A stretch of DNA of 64,000 nt from NCBI GenBank assembly GCA_947646735.1, contig CANTFK010000993.1, forward strand, positions 62,001 to 126,000, in the 5' to 3' direction. This stretch comes from Peronospora farinosa (taxonomy: Eukaryota; Oomycota; Peronosporomycetes; Peronosporales; Peronosporaceae). A program made the position numbers and the translations under genes. How positions within the stretch are numbered: the first letter of the stretch is position 1; each line of letters starts with the position of its first letter. This document shows, in pieces, positions 10,486 to 20,331 of the stretch. Under the pieces are notes generated by a model that saw only the letters and a list, made by a program, of their open reading frames with translations, did not search any database and was not told where the DNA came from.

Positions 10486-11427
10486 CTACTGCGCTCCCAC
10501 ATTTCCCGATTCATCTTGGGCAGGTGCTGAACCCGTGCGTCGTGTACGCTGGTTTTTCGCACCTCCATTTGGGTAGGGAGCCTTCTTGCTGGCTGCCTTA
10601 GCACCAGCAGCAAGTCTGGCATAGCAGCGAGCCATCATATGGCCGCGCTTGCCGCACTTGTAGCAGACCACGTCTGCATTGCCTAACTCCATTGAAAGTG
10701 GCATCCGACCTCTCGGCCGACGGCTATAAAAAGCTGTCGCCGAGGTACTGTTGTAGGATTGGTCGTCAGCCATGGCAATTTCTATTGTCTCTTCCATCGT
10801 CTTTGGCACCTTTATGAAAAGGGCCTGACGCGATGGGCCTTGCCGTAGTCCGTTCATGAACGTAGGCACTTTGATACGTTTCGCTATCGGACCCACATTA
10901 ATGGACGCAGACAGCGAACGCGTCTTCTGCACATACTCTTGCAGAGAGCGTTTCGCCTGTCGTGCTCGAAAAAAGCGCGCCATAAGCAACACTTCGTTGT
11001 TAGACGGCTGATACATGGCACGAATCTTTGACATAAAGATCGTCCATGATGGAAACGCATCAGCGTTTGCCTTAAGCGCATAGTAAGCCCACTCTGACGC
11101 TTTGCCACGCAAATTTGACATGGCATACGACACCATTCTGGTGTCGTCTTCGATGAGCTGCGTCATACCGCATTGCTCCACGGCTAAAAGCCGGTGGACA
11201 ATCGTTTGTGGGGCAGTCCCATTAAACTTCGGAGGGTGCATCCGAATGGGTCTTGGCTGATTAGACCGGACCGAGAGCGTCTCAACAGTTCTGTTGAGCG
11301 CCTCATTACGAACTTGCTCACGCAAAAGCTCATCCTGAATCTTATTGACGGACTCAGCCGTGGCTTGGCTGTTTACCTCGGACGCGTTTCTACGCTGTCC
11401 GAGCACAAACGCCTCGAATTGATTCAA
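10486..11427 (-). pseudogene. Gag of A1 with CCHC zinc knuckle
   Basis: The frame begins with a heptad-like helical stretch, continues with the capsid-like block of Gypsy gag (G-K-A-S-E-W-A-Y near residue 110, then F-R-A-R-Q-A-K-R-S-L-Q-E-Y-V) and ends with C-Y-K-C-G-K-R-G-H-M-M-A-R-C, the CX2CX4HX4C nucleic-acid-binding knuckle, and a basic tail. A stop just upstream cuts off the first residues that A2 still has (start near 28,039). Gag forms the particle in which reverse transcription occurs. Confidence 0.85.
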
Positions 11428-11618
11428 CTGAGCAACATGTTACTTAGGTGGACAATGCAAGAGGTTTGCCAAAGCTTGTTCACCAAGTCCCTGCATCAAG
11501 TGCTCTGCCACCTCTCTATGATGTTCGGAGAGGTGAGGAAAATCACCCCAATTCACGTTAACGGACATTCGTATCCACACGCACGCTCAGAGAGACGGGT
11601 CGTGGGAAGGACTACTAG

Positions 11619-11626
11619 TGCTACCA
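11619..11626 (-). other. Primer binding site of A1 (tRNA-iMet type)
   Basis: On the minus strand TGGTAGCA starts two bases after the LTR edge. It is complementary to a tRNA 3' end …TGCTACCA, as found in many eukaryotic initiator methionine tRNAs. The same octamer is used by element B. In A2 the site reads TGGTAACA. Confidence 0.7.
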
Positions 11627-11628
11627 AG

Positions 11629-12229
11629 TGTAGACGGGCACTTCAAAAGACGCTGCCGCGTACTACGCGGGCACACCTTCAAGCAGCGCGAGGAAGCGGT
11701 TATACCGTCTTACCTTCGCGTGCGGTGGTGGTGTTGTTGGTCGGTCGCTAAAGCGCAGTACCAACCGTTGCCGGTCGCTTTGAAGCGAATCACGCAGCGA
11801 AAAACTAAGACAAGAGCTACACTTACGACACGCAGAAGCTTATACAGCTTTTCGTGCGCAGTGTGCGATGTTTAGTAGATTCAAGACTGATTTATATTCA
11901 ATAGATTTTAACTAAATATAAGTTTAACTACTAATTGGCTAATTATGCAAAGATTGGATACGCGTCTCTTTAGAAACGTATCCTTACGTGCAAGCTTAAA
12001 ATATATTCAAGTTCGCTAATGACGTCCTTTTGAAGCGTCACCATGACGCCCAGTCCCAACTGGCGTCATCCTCCTTGAATGTGAATCCATCCATGGATAT
12101 CACATTCACGAGGGTGGGTCACATTGATGTGCCACACCCAAGTGGCAGGCCTAAGGTACCTCGTAACCATTTAAGCCTTCTCATTAAGTATTCGATACTT
12201 AACGAATCGTTTAACTATCAGCCCGTACA
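11629..12229 (-). repeat. LTR of family A, apparently shared by A1 and A2
   Basis: In plus-strand terms it starts TGTAGACGG and ends CCCGTACA, and aligns over its length with 28,207-28,801 with many substitutions and indels. Its left side has the primer site of A1. Its right side is pyrimidine-rich (CCATCCCCCTC), the reverse of a polypurine tract, which is what is expected to the right of a 3' LTR of a minus-strand element. It therefore seems to be the 5' LTR of A1 and the 3' LTR of A2 at once. Confidence 0.65.
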
Positions 12230-12285
12230 CCATCCCCCTCTTTATACGATTTTTACATTTTTGTAAAACATCGAATAAAGAGACA

Positions 12286-12542
12286 ATGCCACCGAAACGT
12301 GTAAGGCTGATGAGTCGCCTGCAAAGGCGCCCATGCAGACCAGCACAAAGCGCACGCGCTGCGATAACTCGCAACCGTCGCCAAATGTCTCTGTGACAAC
12401 GCCGACATCGAATGTCAGCTTGTCAGCAGAGAACACTGGTCCATCCCACTATGGTGCCGATGAAGACTTGTCTCTAATTGTTGGCTACAATAAGAGCAAA
12501 CCATTGCCATCACCCCAAAGTGTGATGAGCACATTGCTCTGA
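12286..12542 (+). pseudogene. Possible start of the antisense frame of A2
   Basis: Just inside the LTR on the strand opposite to pol, ATG codons at 12,286 and 12,333 open two overlapping frames. The first is very basic (Arg-rich) and stops at about 12,396. The second is Ser/Thr/Pro-rich and stops at 12,542, close to the point where fragment C begins. In element B an antisense frame starts at the matching place. No domain is recognised, and the join to the frames at 13,732 onwards is inferred only from the layout. Confidence 0.3.
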
Positions 12543-13330
12543 TGGTACATTTGTGGTGGAATGGGATTCGCATATTTGATGATGCGATTCCAACTCTCCA
12601 CTGGCGCCCGGACGACCGGCTAACGGAGGGGGTACCCCGATTCCGTGTATAAATTCTTCCTCACCTTGTGTACCCGTCGGTTGGGCGGGTTGATCTCTTC
12701 TCGGTGGACTTGAGTCGATGTTGATCCTAATTGTGTTTGGGATAGGGGTTTGTGGTGATCGTGCGGTAATATTCACACGATCGACCGGGTACTTGCTTGT
12801 TGATCTTCCCAATTAATCCCAATAATCCAATAAAGCGAAGCTTGGATCCTTTTCTGACCACTTGATCCGTCCTGCACTTGCTTGCCTTGCGCTTACTTGT
12901 TATTTCTGCGTCCGATCGCAGTTGAGTTGTTGTGTTGAAAATTTCTTCACCTGGCCAAAAACAATCCAGGGTGCACTTGTAGTCGATAGTCTCGGCGTCG
13001 GGAGGCCAAATATCCTGCCCGGAATAGAGAAGTCGACACGTGTATTTAGAAGCAAATTGAACTCTGTTTAAAGCTAACCAATTAATACCAAAACCTATGA
13101 TCTTGCTTATCTGTAGCTCAGGATCTATGCCACGTATCACCCTTTCGGAAAAATCAGATCTTGGCATGTGGTCCACTCCAATATCGCCGCGATCTGGATC
13201 GCTACCTCGATCGGATCTAATACCATTTTAGTATCGGTTCGCGGTACTTATTTTAGTCGGATCGCGGCACTAATAATTAGTATCGGATCGCGGTCCGACG
13301 GATCACGACTTGTCACCTTCACCGTTCCTC
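12543..13330 (-). repeat. Fragment C, minus-oriented copy
   Basis: Bases 12,545-13,180 match 5,160-5,690 in reverse orientation, including the Pro-rich gag-like frame on the minus strand (12,812-12,510) and the sequence around GGTACCCCGATTCC. Beyond it, 13,180-13,330 has GGATCGCGG words like those of the tandem repeat at 4,590-4,985. The inner edge lies in the same part of the C sequence in both copies. The right edge is not defined; 13,330-13,690 has the same GATCG-rich style without a readable domain. Confidence 0.55.
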
Positions 13331-13731
13331 GGATCATGTGAAATGGTCCATCGATATGATATGTCGTGTCCACCTCATTCCAGCTTTCCATAGTGACGTG
13401 ATCTACACCAGATCGTCTTCCACATACTTGGACTTACTAATTCTCCTTCTTAGCGATCGTGTTTACGCGGATCGTCATCGAAAATACTGGAGATCGCAGT
13501 TGCGTATTTCTAGGCCGTAATTAATTCAACATATAATTGCGAGCACCACCATTCACTGTTTTCCATTCCATTTGCAACGTCTCGCAACTTCTTCTGCTGG
13601 ATCGCGATTCATCAGTATTGACCATTTCGGACTTAACCGAAAATATGCGATCACACTTTGCCAAATTCACTCTTCGCTTCACCACACATTTGTCTCCATC
13701 ATTTGAGACACCCAACCTTCAGGAAGCTTCC

Positions 13732-14347
13732 ATGCTTCCTGACAGCGAGGGTCATGCTTCGTCGTCTGCGCCAACGAGCGCAGCGACCACAACTGAGAGC
13801 GCTGCTTTGAAAGAAACAGCCGCGTCTCAACAGCAGATCGGCGATTCTAAATCGTCCGCCTCTGTGAACCCTACGTCTGATGTCTTAACAATCCATAATG
13901 GAAAGTCAGACTCAGGTGAAATTGAGCAAAAAGCCCCTTCGACTAAACAGTCGGCCTCACTAGCTTTCCGTCGCAAGGGCGGCTACGTGAGTGATGGTTT
14001 GCCAACAATGCCACCACCATCCGAGTGGTTAGTGCGCGACGTTCCTAGAGCGTGTCACTATTGACGCTAATAAACTATGTAGCCTCTTTCCATCATGAAA
14101 AAGACAGAATAAAGCACTAGGTCGTGCTTTCCCTATCCTCTTCTTGTTGCGTTCGAATGAAACAACCGACGAATACTATGCAGAGCTCCTGCGCCGTGTT
14201 AAACTGCATGCAGATGCAGCGAAACAGCGGTCGCAGCGAGACAGCTTCGCTATGACGCGTGCGAATGATATCTTGGGTAATAAGCGACCCCCAATTGATT
14301 CTCGCTACGCTTCGTCTTCTGCTAGTCCGTCCGGACCTAGCAGATAG
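13732..14347 (+). pseudogene. Ser/Thr-rich frames, possible middle of antisense frame of A2
   Basis: A plus-strand frame from ATG 13,732 to a stop at 14,064 is rich in Ser, Thr, Ala and Lys. A second frame, 14,144-14,347, has a charged helical stretch and then Ser/Pro/Arg residues. After its TAG the same reading phase continues through 14,546 into the coiled-coil frame at 14,549. None resembles a known domain. The continuous phase across 14,144-15,073 with two TAG codons suggests one former gene on the strand opposite to the chromodomain. Confidence 0.35.
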
Positions 14348-14834
14348 ACGACAGCTGGTGCTGCTTCACATAAGCAGCCACCAGCCCAGGCACGTCGACG
14401 CGCAAGGCGTCAACAGGCTCCCACGAGTCAAAGCTCGTTGGGTAACCCTTCCACTGGACAAGGATTTGGAGCTTTCGCTTCACAAACCGGTCGGCCAACA
14501 GCCTTCCAACAAGGAAGCGCGTGTTCCCTTCTGCGTCCACTAACATAGGTGGCGCCAGATAGGAGTGGCGATTACGCCCACCTACTCGCGGCTGCCTACC
14601 CTGCTGCTGTTCAGTCGCAGGCTGAGTCCGCTGCTCTGAAGAGGCAGGTGACAGATCTCGAGAGTCAAGTCTCGCGACTGACTTTGGATCTGCGCGATGT
14701 GAGGACGAGGGACCGTCAGGGGTATGACCGTCTGAAGACCCGTTTGGACATCTTAGAGCGACTGGTGATGAGAGACCCGCGTCAAGCGCGGAGTCCTTCT
14801 CGATCGCCGAGTCCTCTATCGCCTCGTTGTACAC
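14337..14834 (-). pseudogene. Chromodomain end of A2 pol
   Basis: The frame has a low-complexity linker (Ser, Gln, Pro, Arg) and then a chromodomain at about residues 96-160: R-F-L-V-G-R-L-L, K-L-Q-I-L-V-Q-W-K-G-Y-P, F-D-S-W-E-P-V-D-A-L. The W-K-G-(Y/F) and S-W-E-P blocks carry the aromatic residues that hold methyl-lysine in this fold. It ends at 14,337. It is cut from the rest of pol by element B. Confidence 0.85.
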
Positions 14835-15073
14835 GGGGAGCCTATCGGCTTCCTCGTCGCCTGATCGGCAACGACACTCGACTCACAGTCGACGTCATCA
14901 TCGGTCTCGTTAGACCGATGTGGATATGTGATCTCTTCTGGATCAACATATCGTTTCAGACGACCCACGTAAAATACGGGGTGCGTTTTCATATACGGTG
15001 GGATAGTGAGCCTATAATTTGGGTCTCCAACTTCTTCAACTACTGTAAAGGGCCCAATGAATCGGGGAAATAG
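14549..15073 (+). CDS. Antisense coiled-coil frame in the 3' region of A2
   Basis: This plus-strand frame is antisense to the integrase-chromodomain linker. Residues about 12-70 form a heptad pattern (…L-K-R-Q-V-T-D-L-E-S-Q-V-S-R-L-T-L-D-L…, then R-L-K-T-R-L-D-I-L-E-R-L-V), followed by a Ser/Arg/Pro tail. The tail of the antisense frame in element B has the same design (…[12 protein letters not shown]… then Arg/Ser). The last third is antisense to integrase and may be run-on. It could also be a mere shadow of a biased linker. Confidence 0.4.
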   Translation: MAPDRSGDYAHLLAAAYPAAVQSQAESAALKRQVTDLESQVSRLTLDLRDVRTRDRQGYDRLKTRLDILERLVMRDPRQARSPSRSPSPLSPRCTRGAYRLPRRLIGNDTRLTVDVIIGLVRPMWICDLFWINISFQTTHVKYGVRFHIRWDSEPIIWVSNFFNYCKGPNESGK

Positions 15074-15118
15074 CTTAGTAGTACCACCAAGTAGTACAGA
15101 AATTGCATGTTTAGGTAG
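14816..15118 (-). pseudogene. Integrase C-terminal piece of A2, left of B
   Basis: It encodes the same GPY/F-type block as A1 (F-P-R-F-I-G-P-F-T-V, H-P-V-F-Y-V-G-R-L-K) and is cut at 15,118 exactly where the LTR of element B begins. It corresponds to A1 positions up to about 6,453. Confidence 0.85.
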
Positions 15119-15460
15119 TGTAACGGGGCTAGAACGTACCGTCACTAGCTTACACGTGCGCTTGAGGAAGACTCAAGCCCGAGTATTAGGTATTACGTAA
15201 ATTTAACTCTGATTTTTATTTTGGTTTTAATTCGTACTAATTACGAAGATTTTAGTCGTAATAAATACGACAGTGTTCCCGCCTTTCGGGAACCACACAA
15301 TTTCAGGTTGATTTATCATTGGTCCATATTGGGGACTTTAGGCCCAATAATAAACCAATAATAAATTACCACGCTGTGCCCGCTATTCGGGCCCAGCACC
15401 TGCCTACATATGTAATTGTTTATTTGTGTTAATGCTATATGTGTAATGTAGCCCATTACA
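15119..15460 (-). repeat. 3' LTR of element B
   Basis: It begins TGTAACGGGG and ends CCCATTACA in plus-strand terms and ends in a short hairpin (15,442-15,460, arms TGTAATG and CATTACA). It differs from the 5' LTR at one base in the word ATTACGTAA against ATTAAGTAA. The left flank ends GGTAG and is not repeated at the other end. Confidence 0.95.
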
Positions 15461-15472
15461 TCACCCCTTCTC
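15461..15472 (-). other. Polypurine tract of element B
   Basis: On the minus strand GAGAAGGGGTGA directly precedes the 3' LTR. This is the expected primer for plus-strand DNA synthesis in LTR elements. Confidence 0.75.
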
Positions 15473-16918
15473 ATGACAGCACTCACCAACCGTGAGTGCT
15501 CAACTGTCGAAAACCCTTCGCCCACAAACGAACAAGCAATGTCCGGAGACCCAACACCCAGTCCAGCAGCACTCCCAAGGAACGTCAGCGGGAGTGCATC
15601 AACCAACATCATGGCGCGGCAGCTCATACCTTGGTCGCTGTACGACTTGTCCGGAGCTCACGCTCCGGACTCACTGGACATGATGCGGGACTACTTCCGC
15701 CGATTTCGAAAACTGCGCGGGAAAGGTCTTGATGGAATCGAGCATGAAGCTTTACAACGTTCTTGGTGCGCCTTCATCCAACGTTGGAATCGGATAGGAG
15801 TAGCAGCTCCAATATGCTCCCAATCGAAAAGAACTCCCCCCCAACACCCCCACCGCGCGCCAACAAAAAAAGGGGGGGGGGAAAAATGAAAAAAAAACCC
15901 CCCCCCCTCCCCCAAAAAAGGATGCCAATCTTGTGACTCGACTCCACGCCCAACTCATGACGAATGGCGACGACACATCGCTGAATGTCCACTCAGTGAT
16001 CGCGAACGAAGTTGGATTGCGAAGTATGAGCGAAGTCTGGGCGAACGGAGAAGCGCAGTTATTCGTGGTGCGCCCTGCTGGCGGCACCACTCGCGACAGC
16101 GGAGTCGATCTCCGCGGGATCATCAGCGCAGGGCAGCGACACGTTCGCCTGCCCGTCCAGTTGCGCGATTCTCGCCTCGCAATCGTGATATGTATTCACC
16201 GCGACATTCTCGATCACGGCATCGATCTCGTTCGCGACATCGTTTGCGTTCGCGACATCGTTCTCGTTCTTGTCATCGTTCCCGTTTCCGACAACGTGAA
16301 TCTCCTTACCGCTCTCGTTTGTCACGAGAGCGTTCGCGTGCTCGCCCGCCTTGGAATAGTCCGACTTCGTGGATTCATACGACAGAACCACATCTGGAAC
16401 GTCACGAAGGAGCGAGGAGCGTGGTTCCCATGTATCCTGCTCGGGAGGGAATCCAAGCCAACGTACTCGGTACCTACGCGCGGATGGAACCGCACGCTTC
16501 TCATGAGCCGACTGCAGTAATGGTTGTGGACGGTCCTCGTGACCCACAATGCGGTCTACAATCCAGCTCACCTGTCCCTCCTCATCAACAAGCGGAGGAG
16601 AGACCTCGCGGTGGTAGTGCTGGCGTCCTGGTTGCTCAGGACGATGTTGATCAGGCCGTGAATATAGCTGCCGATGCTCGACTGGAGGCTGAGGCTGCCA
16701 GTGAACGTGCTGCCCAGGCGGAGAAGACTTCGAGTGAGACCCGGCAGTCGAACCGTGAACTGCTCGAGCGGATAAGGGTTCTGGAGCGCCAGATGCTTGG
16801 TCAGGTTCAGACGGGTTCGAGACCCCGCCCCATGTCATCGGCGCGTCGAGCGCGACGGGAAGGCCGTTCGACTTACGAACCCCTGAAGCCGGCGTCGGAG
16901 CCAAACCGTGAAGCGTAG
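15473..16918 (+). CDS. Antisense open frame of element B: Cys/His, Arg/Ser and coiled-coil protein
   Basis: On the strand opposite to gag-pol, one reading phase stays open from ATG 15,473, 13 bases inside the LTR, to a TAG at 16,918, apart from one TGA at 15,887 inside a suspect homopolymer block. The 481-codon product has a Ser/Pro start, a Trp/Arg-rich helical part (residues 75-120), a C-Q-S-C…H…H-I-A-E-C cluster (about residues 150-170), an Arg/Ser/His tract (about 215-290) and a coiled coil (about 395-445). Bases 15,473-16,058 do not overlap pol, so this half is not a pol shadow. It recalls nucleic-acid-binding proteins; function unknown. Confidence 0.55.
15833..15922. repeat. Block of mixed homopolymers (C, A, G)
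   Basis: Runs of C, A, G, A and C of five to ten bases follow one another with almost no other sequence. No such block exists in related parts of family A. It carries the only stop in the antisense frame of B. It looks like a poor consensus or a slippage region rather than functional sequence. Confidence 0.7.
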
Positions 16919-19370
16919 CCGGACGATATTCCTTCAGCCGCCCGACATAGAATGTCGGGTGGAGTCGCAGTGAAGAGGGGACGTCGAGTGTATAAGCGTC
17001 GCCAATTGCCTTCAGAACCTTGAATGGACCGATGAAGCGTGGCGCGAGTTTACTCGCGCCCAGATTAGTGACCGCAGAATCCCTTAAACCTTCCGTCGAT
17101 AATAATACACGGTCACCTTTCTCAAACTTGCTCATGTTCTTTCTTCCATGTTTGTCAGCGTTCTCCTTCTGTAGGTCTACAGCAGTTTGTAGTGCGTCGC
17201 GTACAAACCTGGTGATGGCTTGACGTTGGAGTATAAATTCCGACACGGCCATGTCATCAATTGGTCGCGCCGACTCAATCGGCGCGTAGTTGGCAGTAGG
17301 GGAACGCTTACCCGAAGACGGGTCAATCAATGTCTGCGCAGTCCATCGAGCTAATGGGGACGCCACGTCTGATGGCGTCAAAATGGACGTTTTTGCCTTG
17401 GATCGTGTTACTGCATTCGCGCTCAAAATACCGTGAGCTGCACTCGATCCTTGTTTATCACCTTTATCCCCCCCCAGAGTGGAGCCACTAGGTGTTGTGG
17501 GTCGCCCCACGGCCAGGACAGTAGAAACACGAGGGTGACGAGCCGAATTCACAAAAAATGGCGTCAACCCTGTTGACGCGTGTACGGCGTTGTTGAGTGC
17601 GAACTCAGCGAGTGGTAAAAATGCACTCCAACTTGTAAATGACGTAGCATAACTCCGAAGAACATCTTCGAGGACTCGGTTCACGCGCTCGGTCTGCCCA
17701 TCCGTTTCCGGATGGGCTGCCGTCGACATCAGCAGTTTTGTCCCGAGGAGCTCGAAAAGTGATGTCCAAAATGCGGACGTAAATCGCGGATCACGGTCCG
17801 AAACAATGTTTTCTGGAAGGCCATGATGACGGAACACCGCGTCGATGAAGTGCGCCGCGGTCTCTGCCGCGGTGACCTTAGCGTGAACAGGCACGAGATG
17901 TGTCATCTTGCTGAATCTGTCAACAAAGACCAAGATGCCCGTTCGAGCTTGGCTATCGGGCGCAAGCCCGAAGATAAAGTCCATCGAAACGGATCTCCAG
18001 GCCTCTGCTGCAATTGGCAACGATCGCAAGGGAGCCTGTGACGATGGAGATGGCTTCACACGCTGGCATATTTCGCACGTTCGGATCCAGTTGCGTACCC
18101 ACTTATACATGTGGGGCCAGAAGAAGTCTCGAGACACAGCCGCGAAAGTCTTTTCGCGGCCTAAATGGCCGCCAGCAGGAGCATCGTGATACTCGTGAAT
18201 GATTCTTGCACGCAAATCCATGTCATTGGCAATCACCGTGCGAGGATAATCGAATTGGTCGATGCTATACAGAAGCAAATCTCCATCTAAACTGTATCGA
18301 TGAATATGGTCGCGCTTGGTACGGGATAATGCTCCCAGTGCAGCATCGCTGGGAGCACGCAGATACTCGATAATGTCTGCATAATCTGAGTCACCCTTGT
18401 ACGCTGCGACGATCTCATCAAATAAACACGGCTCGGGTGTAACCCGAGTTAAGTTCAGCGATACACACATTGCACATCGGTCATCATCGTCCTCGTCATC
18501 AGTAGCCTGGCGACTCAGATCAGTCCGAGGATCGTAGTCGGGACGTCGTGACAAGGCGTCAGCGAGAATATTGGTCTTGCCTGGCTTGTAATGCACGACG
18601 AAGTTGTACTCAGAGAAGAATGAGAGCCATCGTGCCATCCGTTGGGACAGGTGTGGGCTCTTCATCGCTGTGCGCAGCGATGCATGATCGGTGTACAAAG
18701 CAAACGTACTTTCACCAAGAAGATGCACGCGAAACTTGATGAAAGCATAGCGCATCGCTAATAACTCCTTGTCGTGAACCGGATAGTTCTTCTCAGCTGG
18801 CTTCATCTGTCGCGACTGATAACTCACGACTCGTTCACGGCCCTCATCATCAAATTGCATGAGGGCACAACCGATTGCAAAATCACTGGCGTCGCAAACC
18901 ACGTGGAACGGCTTGGAATCGTCTGGTAGGACCAGGACTGGCGCTGACGCTAGGCTCTTCTTTACTGCTTCGAAGGCTGCTTGGTGCTCGGGACGCCACA
19001 ACCACGTGGCGTCTTTCTTCAAGAGTGACGACAAAGGCTGGATAGAACCAGCATAATCCTTTGTATACTTGTGCAAATAATTAGCCAAGCCGAGCCACTG
19101 GCGCAACTCCGTAGGGTTCTTGGGCGTGGGCCAAGAACAGATGGACGACACCTTCTCTGGATCAGCTCGAACTCCCGATTTACTCACATAGCAACCTAAC
19201 ACCGGAATCTCCGGTGCACAAAAGACACACTTCTTGAGATTCGCGTACAACTTGTTGTCCCGCATAACTTGAAACACTTGCTTCAGGTGTTGAAGGTGAA
19301 CTTGGACATCTTTGAGGTTGCCCTCGGCGCGACTATGGGACGAAGATATCGTCAAAATAACTTGGGGCAA
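16059..19370 (-). CDS. Element B pol, second part: reverse transcriptase end, RNase H, integrase, chromodomain
   Basis: The 1,103-residue frame starts within motif C of reverse transcriptase (H-S-R-A-E after the YFDD in the previous frame). It contains RNase H ([29 protein letters not shown]), the integrase zinc domain ([19 protein letters not shown]), the DDE core ([27 protein letters not shown]), the GPF module (F-I-G-P-F-K-V) and a chromodomain near residue 970 ([15 protein letters not shown]). The tail after it is an Asn/Asp/Val repeat antisense to the Arg/Ser tract. Apart from the 5' frame join it is undamaged. Confidence 0.95.
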   Translation of the reverse strand: MPQVILTISSSHSRAEGNLKDVQVHLQHLKQVFQVMRDNKLYANLKKCVFCAPEIPVLGCYVSKSGVRADPEKVSSICSWPTPKNPTELRQWLGLANYLHKYTKDYAGSIQPLSSLLKKDATWLWRPEHQAAFEAVKKSLASAPVLVLPDDSKPFHVVCDASDFAIGCALMQFDDEGRERVVSYQSRQMKPAEKNYPVHDKELLAMRYAFIKFRVHLLGESTFALYTDHASLRTAMKSPHLSQRMARWLSFFSEYNFVVHYKPGKTNILADALSRRPDYDPRTDLSRQATDDEDDDDRCAMCVSLNLTRVTPEPCLFDEIVAAYKGDSDYADIIEYLRAPSDAALGALSRTKRDHIHRYSLDGDLLLYSIDQFDYPRTVIANDMDLRARIIHEYHDAPAGGHLGREKTFAAVSRDFFWPHMYKWVRNWIRTCEICQRVKPSPSSQAPLRSLPIAAEAWRSVSMDFIFGLAPDSQARTGILVFVDRFSKMTHLVPVHAKVTAAETAAHFIDAVFRHHGLPENIVSDRDPRFTSAFWTSLFELLGTKLLMSTAAHPETDGQTERVNRVLEDVLRSYATSFTSWSAFLPLAEFALNNAVHASTGLTPFFVNSARHPRVSTVLAVGRPTTPSGSTLGGDKGDKQGSSAAHGILSANAVTRSKAKTSILTPSDVASPLARWTAQTLIDPSSGKRSPTANYAPIESARPIDDMAVSEFILQRQAITRFVRDALQTAVDLQKENADKHGRKNMSKFEKGDRVLLSTEGLRDSAVTNLGASKLAPRFIGPFKVLKAIGDAYTLDVPSSLRLHPTFYVGRLKEYRPATLHGLAPTPASGVRKSNGLPVALDAPMTWGGVSNPSEPDQASGAPEPLSARAVHGSTAGSHSKSSPPGQHVHWQPQPPVEHRQLYSRPDQHRPEQPGRQHYHREVSPPLVDEEGQVSWIVDRIVGHEDRPQPLLQSAHEKRAVPSARRYRVRWLGFPPEQDTWEPRSSLLRDVPDVVLSYESTKSDYSKAGEHANALVTNESGKEIHVVGNGNDDKNENDVANANDVANEIDAVIENVAVNTYHDCEARIAQLDGQANVSLPCADDPAEIDSAVASGAASRAHHE

Positions 19371-20331
19371 AGTTCCGAAGAGGTCTCAACACTTGAGACA
19401 CCATGCGATTGAAAGTGGCCGGAGCGTTCTTCAACCCTTGTGGCATTACCAGCCACTCCCATAACATGCCACTCGGGGTGCTCACCGCGGTGAGTGGGAT
19501 ATCGCTCGGGCGCATCAAAATCTGGTAAAAGCCATCGGTCAAGTCGATGGCACTGAAGATGACACTACCTGACATGGAATTCAGCACCATGTCCTTCCTG
19601 GGAATTGGCGTTTGCGCAGGAATAGTGGCATCATTCAACTTATTGAACGCATGCACTATCCGCCAGCCTCCCGTAGCCTTCTTCACGCAGAAGGTTGGAC
19701 TCGAATGTGGTGAGATACTCTCCCGCACATGACCCGCTTTGCGGCGACCTTCAAAGAATGCGTCAATAGCTTCGACTTGATCTCGAGGCAACGGCCACTG
19801 CCGTGTCACACAATACTTCGACCCTGGCACGAGATCAATCTCGTGCCGAACACCGCGGTCCGCAGGAAGTTCAGCCGGGATCTTGTCCAAGAGCACGTCT
19901 GCATACTCACGAGCAATGTCGTAGACGGGGTTACCAGACTCTCGCAGGGCCTCCCATGACTGTGATGCAAACCTTTCTTCACGCGCAGACTTCGGCTCAG
20001 CGCTTTGAGGACGCGCCATATGCTCCTCGTTTGCCACGGTAACCACCTCGTTGGTGATTAGACACACTTGTTCCACAGTGCCTCCCTTAAGGTCACGTAG
20101 GAAATGCTTCCAGGAAAGCCCTGGAAGGCTTGTAATGGAAGACGCATCGCGAGGAGGACTCTCGACCTCGATATATTGGCGCCTTTGTGGACTCCCTTCC
20201 ACGTACACGATAGCGTGGACACATTCCAACGCTAAATTCTCGGTGCTGTTGTCCCCATCGTGCTTCGAGTCACTACTCGAAGCTGGCGAACCGCAGTCAG
20301 GTGATAAACCATCACCCCCCCCTCTAGGCAC
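19333..20331 (-). CDS. Element B pol, first part: reverse transcriptase
   Basis: The frame carries [25 protein letters not shown] (motif A), [14 protein letters not shown] (motif B) and S-Y-F-D-D-I-F-V (motif C). It then runs into a stop because GTCCCATAG has one C more than the GTCCATAGT needed to continue into the next frame (GGG at 19,337-19,339 on the plus strand). It overlaps the end of the protease frame at 20,232-20,331, where a run of C at about 20,323 shifts the phase. Both shifts are at homopolymers. Confidence 0.9.
   Translation of the reverse strand: MPRGGGDGLSPDCGSPASSSDSKHDGDNSTENLALECVHAIVYVEGSPQRRQYIEVESPPRDASSITSLPGLSWKHFLRDLKGGTVEQVCLITNEVVTVANEEHMARPQSAEPKSAREERFASQSWEALRESGNPVYDIAREYADVLLDKIPAELPADRGVRHEIDLVPGSKYCVTRQWPLPRDQVEAIDAFFEGRRKAGHVRESISPHSSPTFCVKKATGGWRIVHAFNKLNDATIPAQTPIPRKDMVLNSMSGSVIFSAIDLTDGFYQILMRPSDIPLTAVSTPSGMLWEWLVMPQGLKNAPATFNRMVSQVLRPLRNFAPSYFDDIFVP

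Larger units (their letters stand above)
5690..12229 (-). mobile_element. Ty3/Gypsy chromodomain retrotransposon A, copy A1
   Basis: On the minus strand the order is LTR (12,229-11,629), tRNA primer site, gag with zinc knuckle, protease, spacer, reverse transcriptase, RNase H, integrase and a decayed chromodomain, which is the Ty3/Gypsy order. Frames are broken at about 10,480, 9,260, 8,055, 7,460, 6,600 and 6,190. The element stops at 5,690 without a 3' LTR. It matches copy A2 closely over its whole length. The A1 frame breaks are not at the same sites as those of A2, so they arose after the copies separated. Confidence 0.9.

Noticed and set aside
15691..16123. Minus-strand frames with Gly/Phe/Pro runs around 15,860-15,920
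   Set aside because: They arise only from the homopolymer block and have no continuity on either side.
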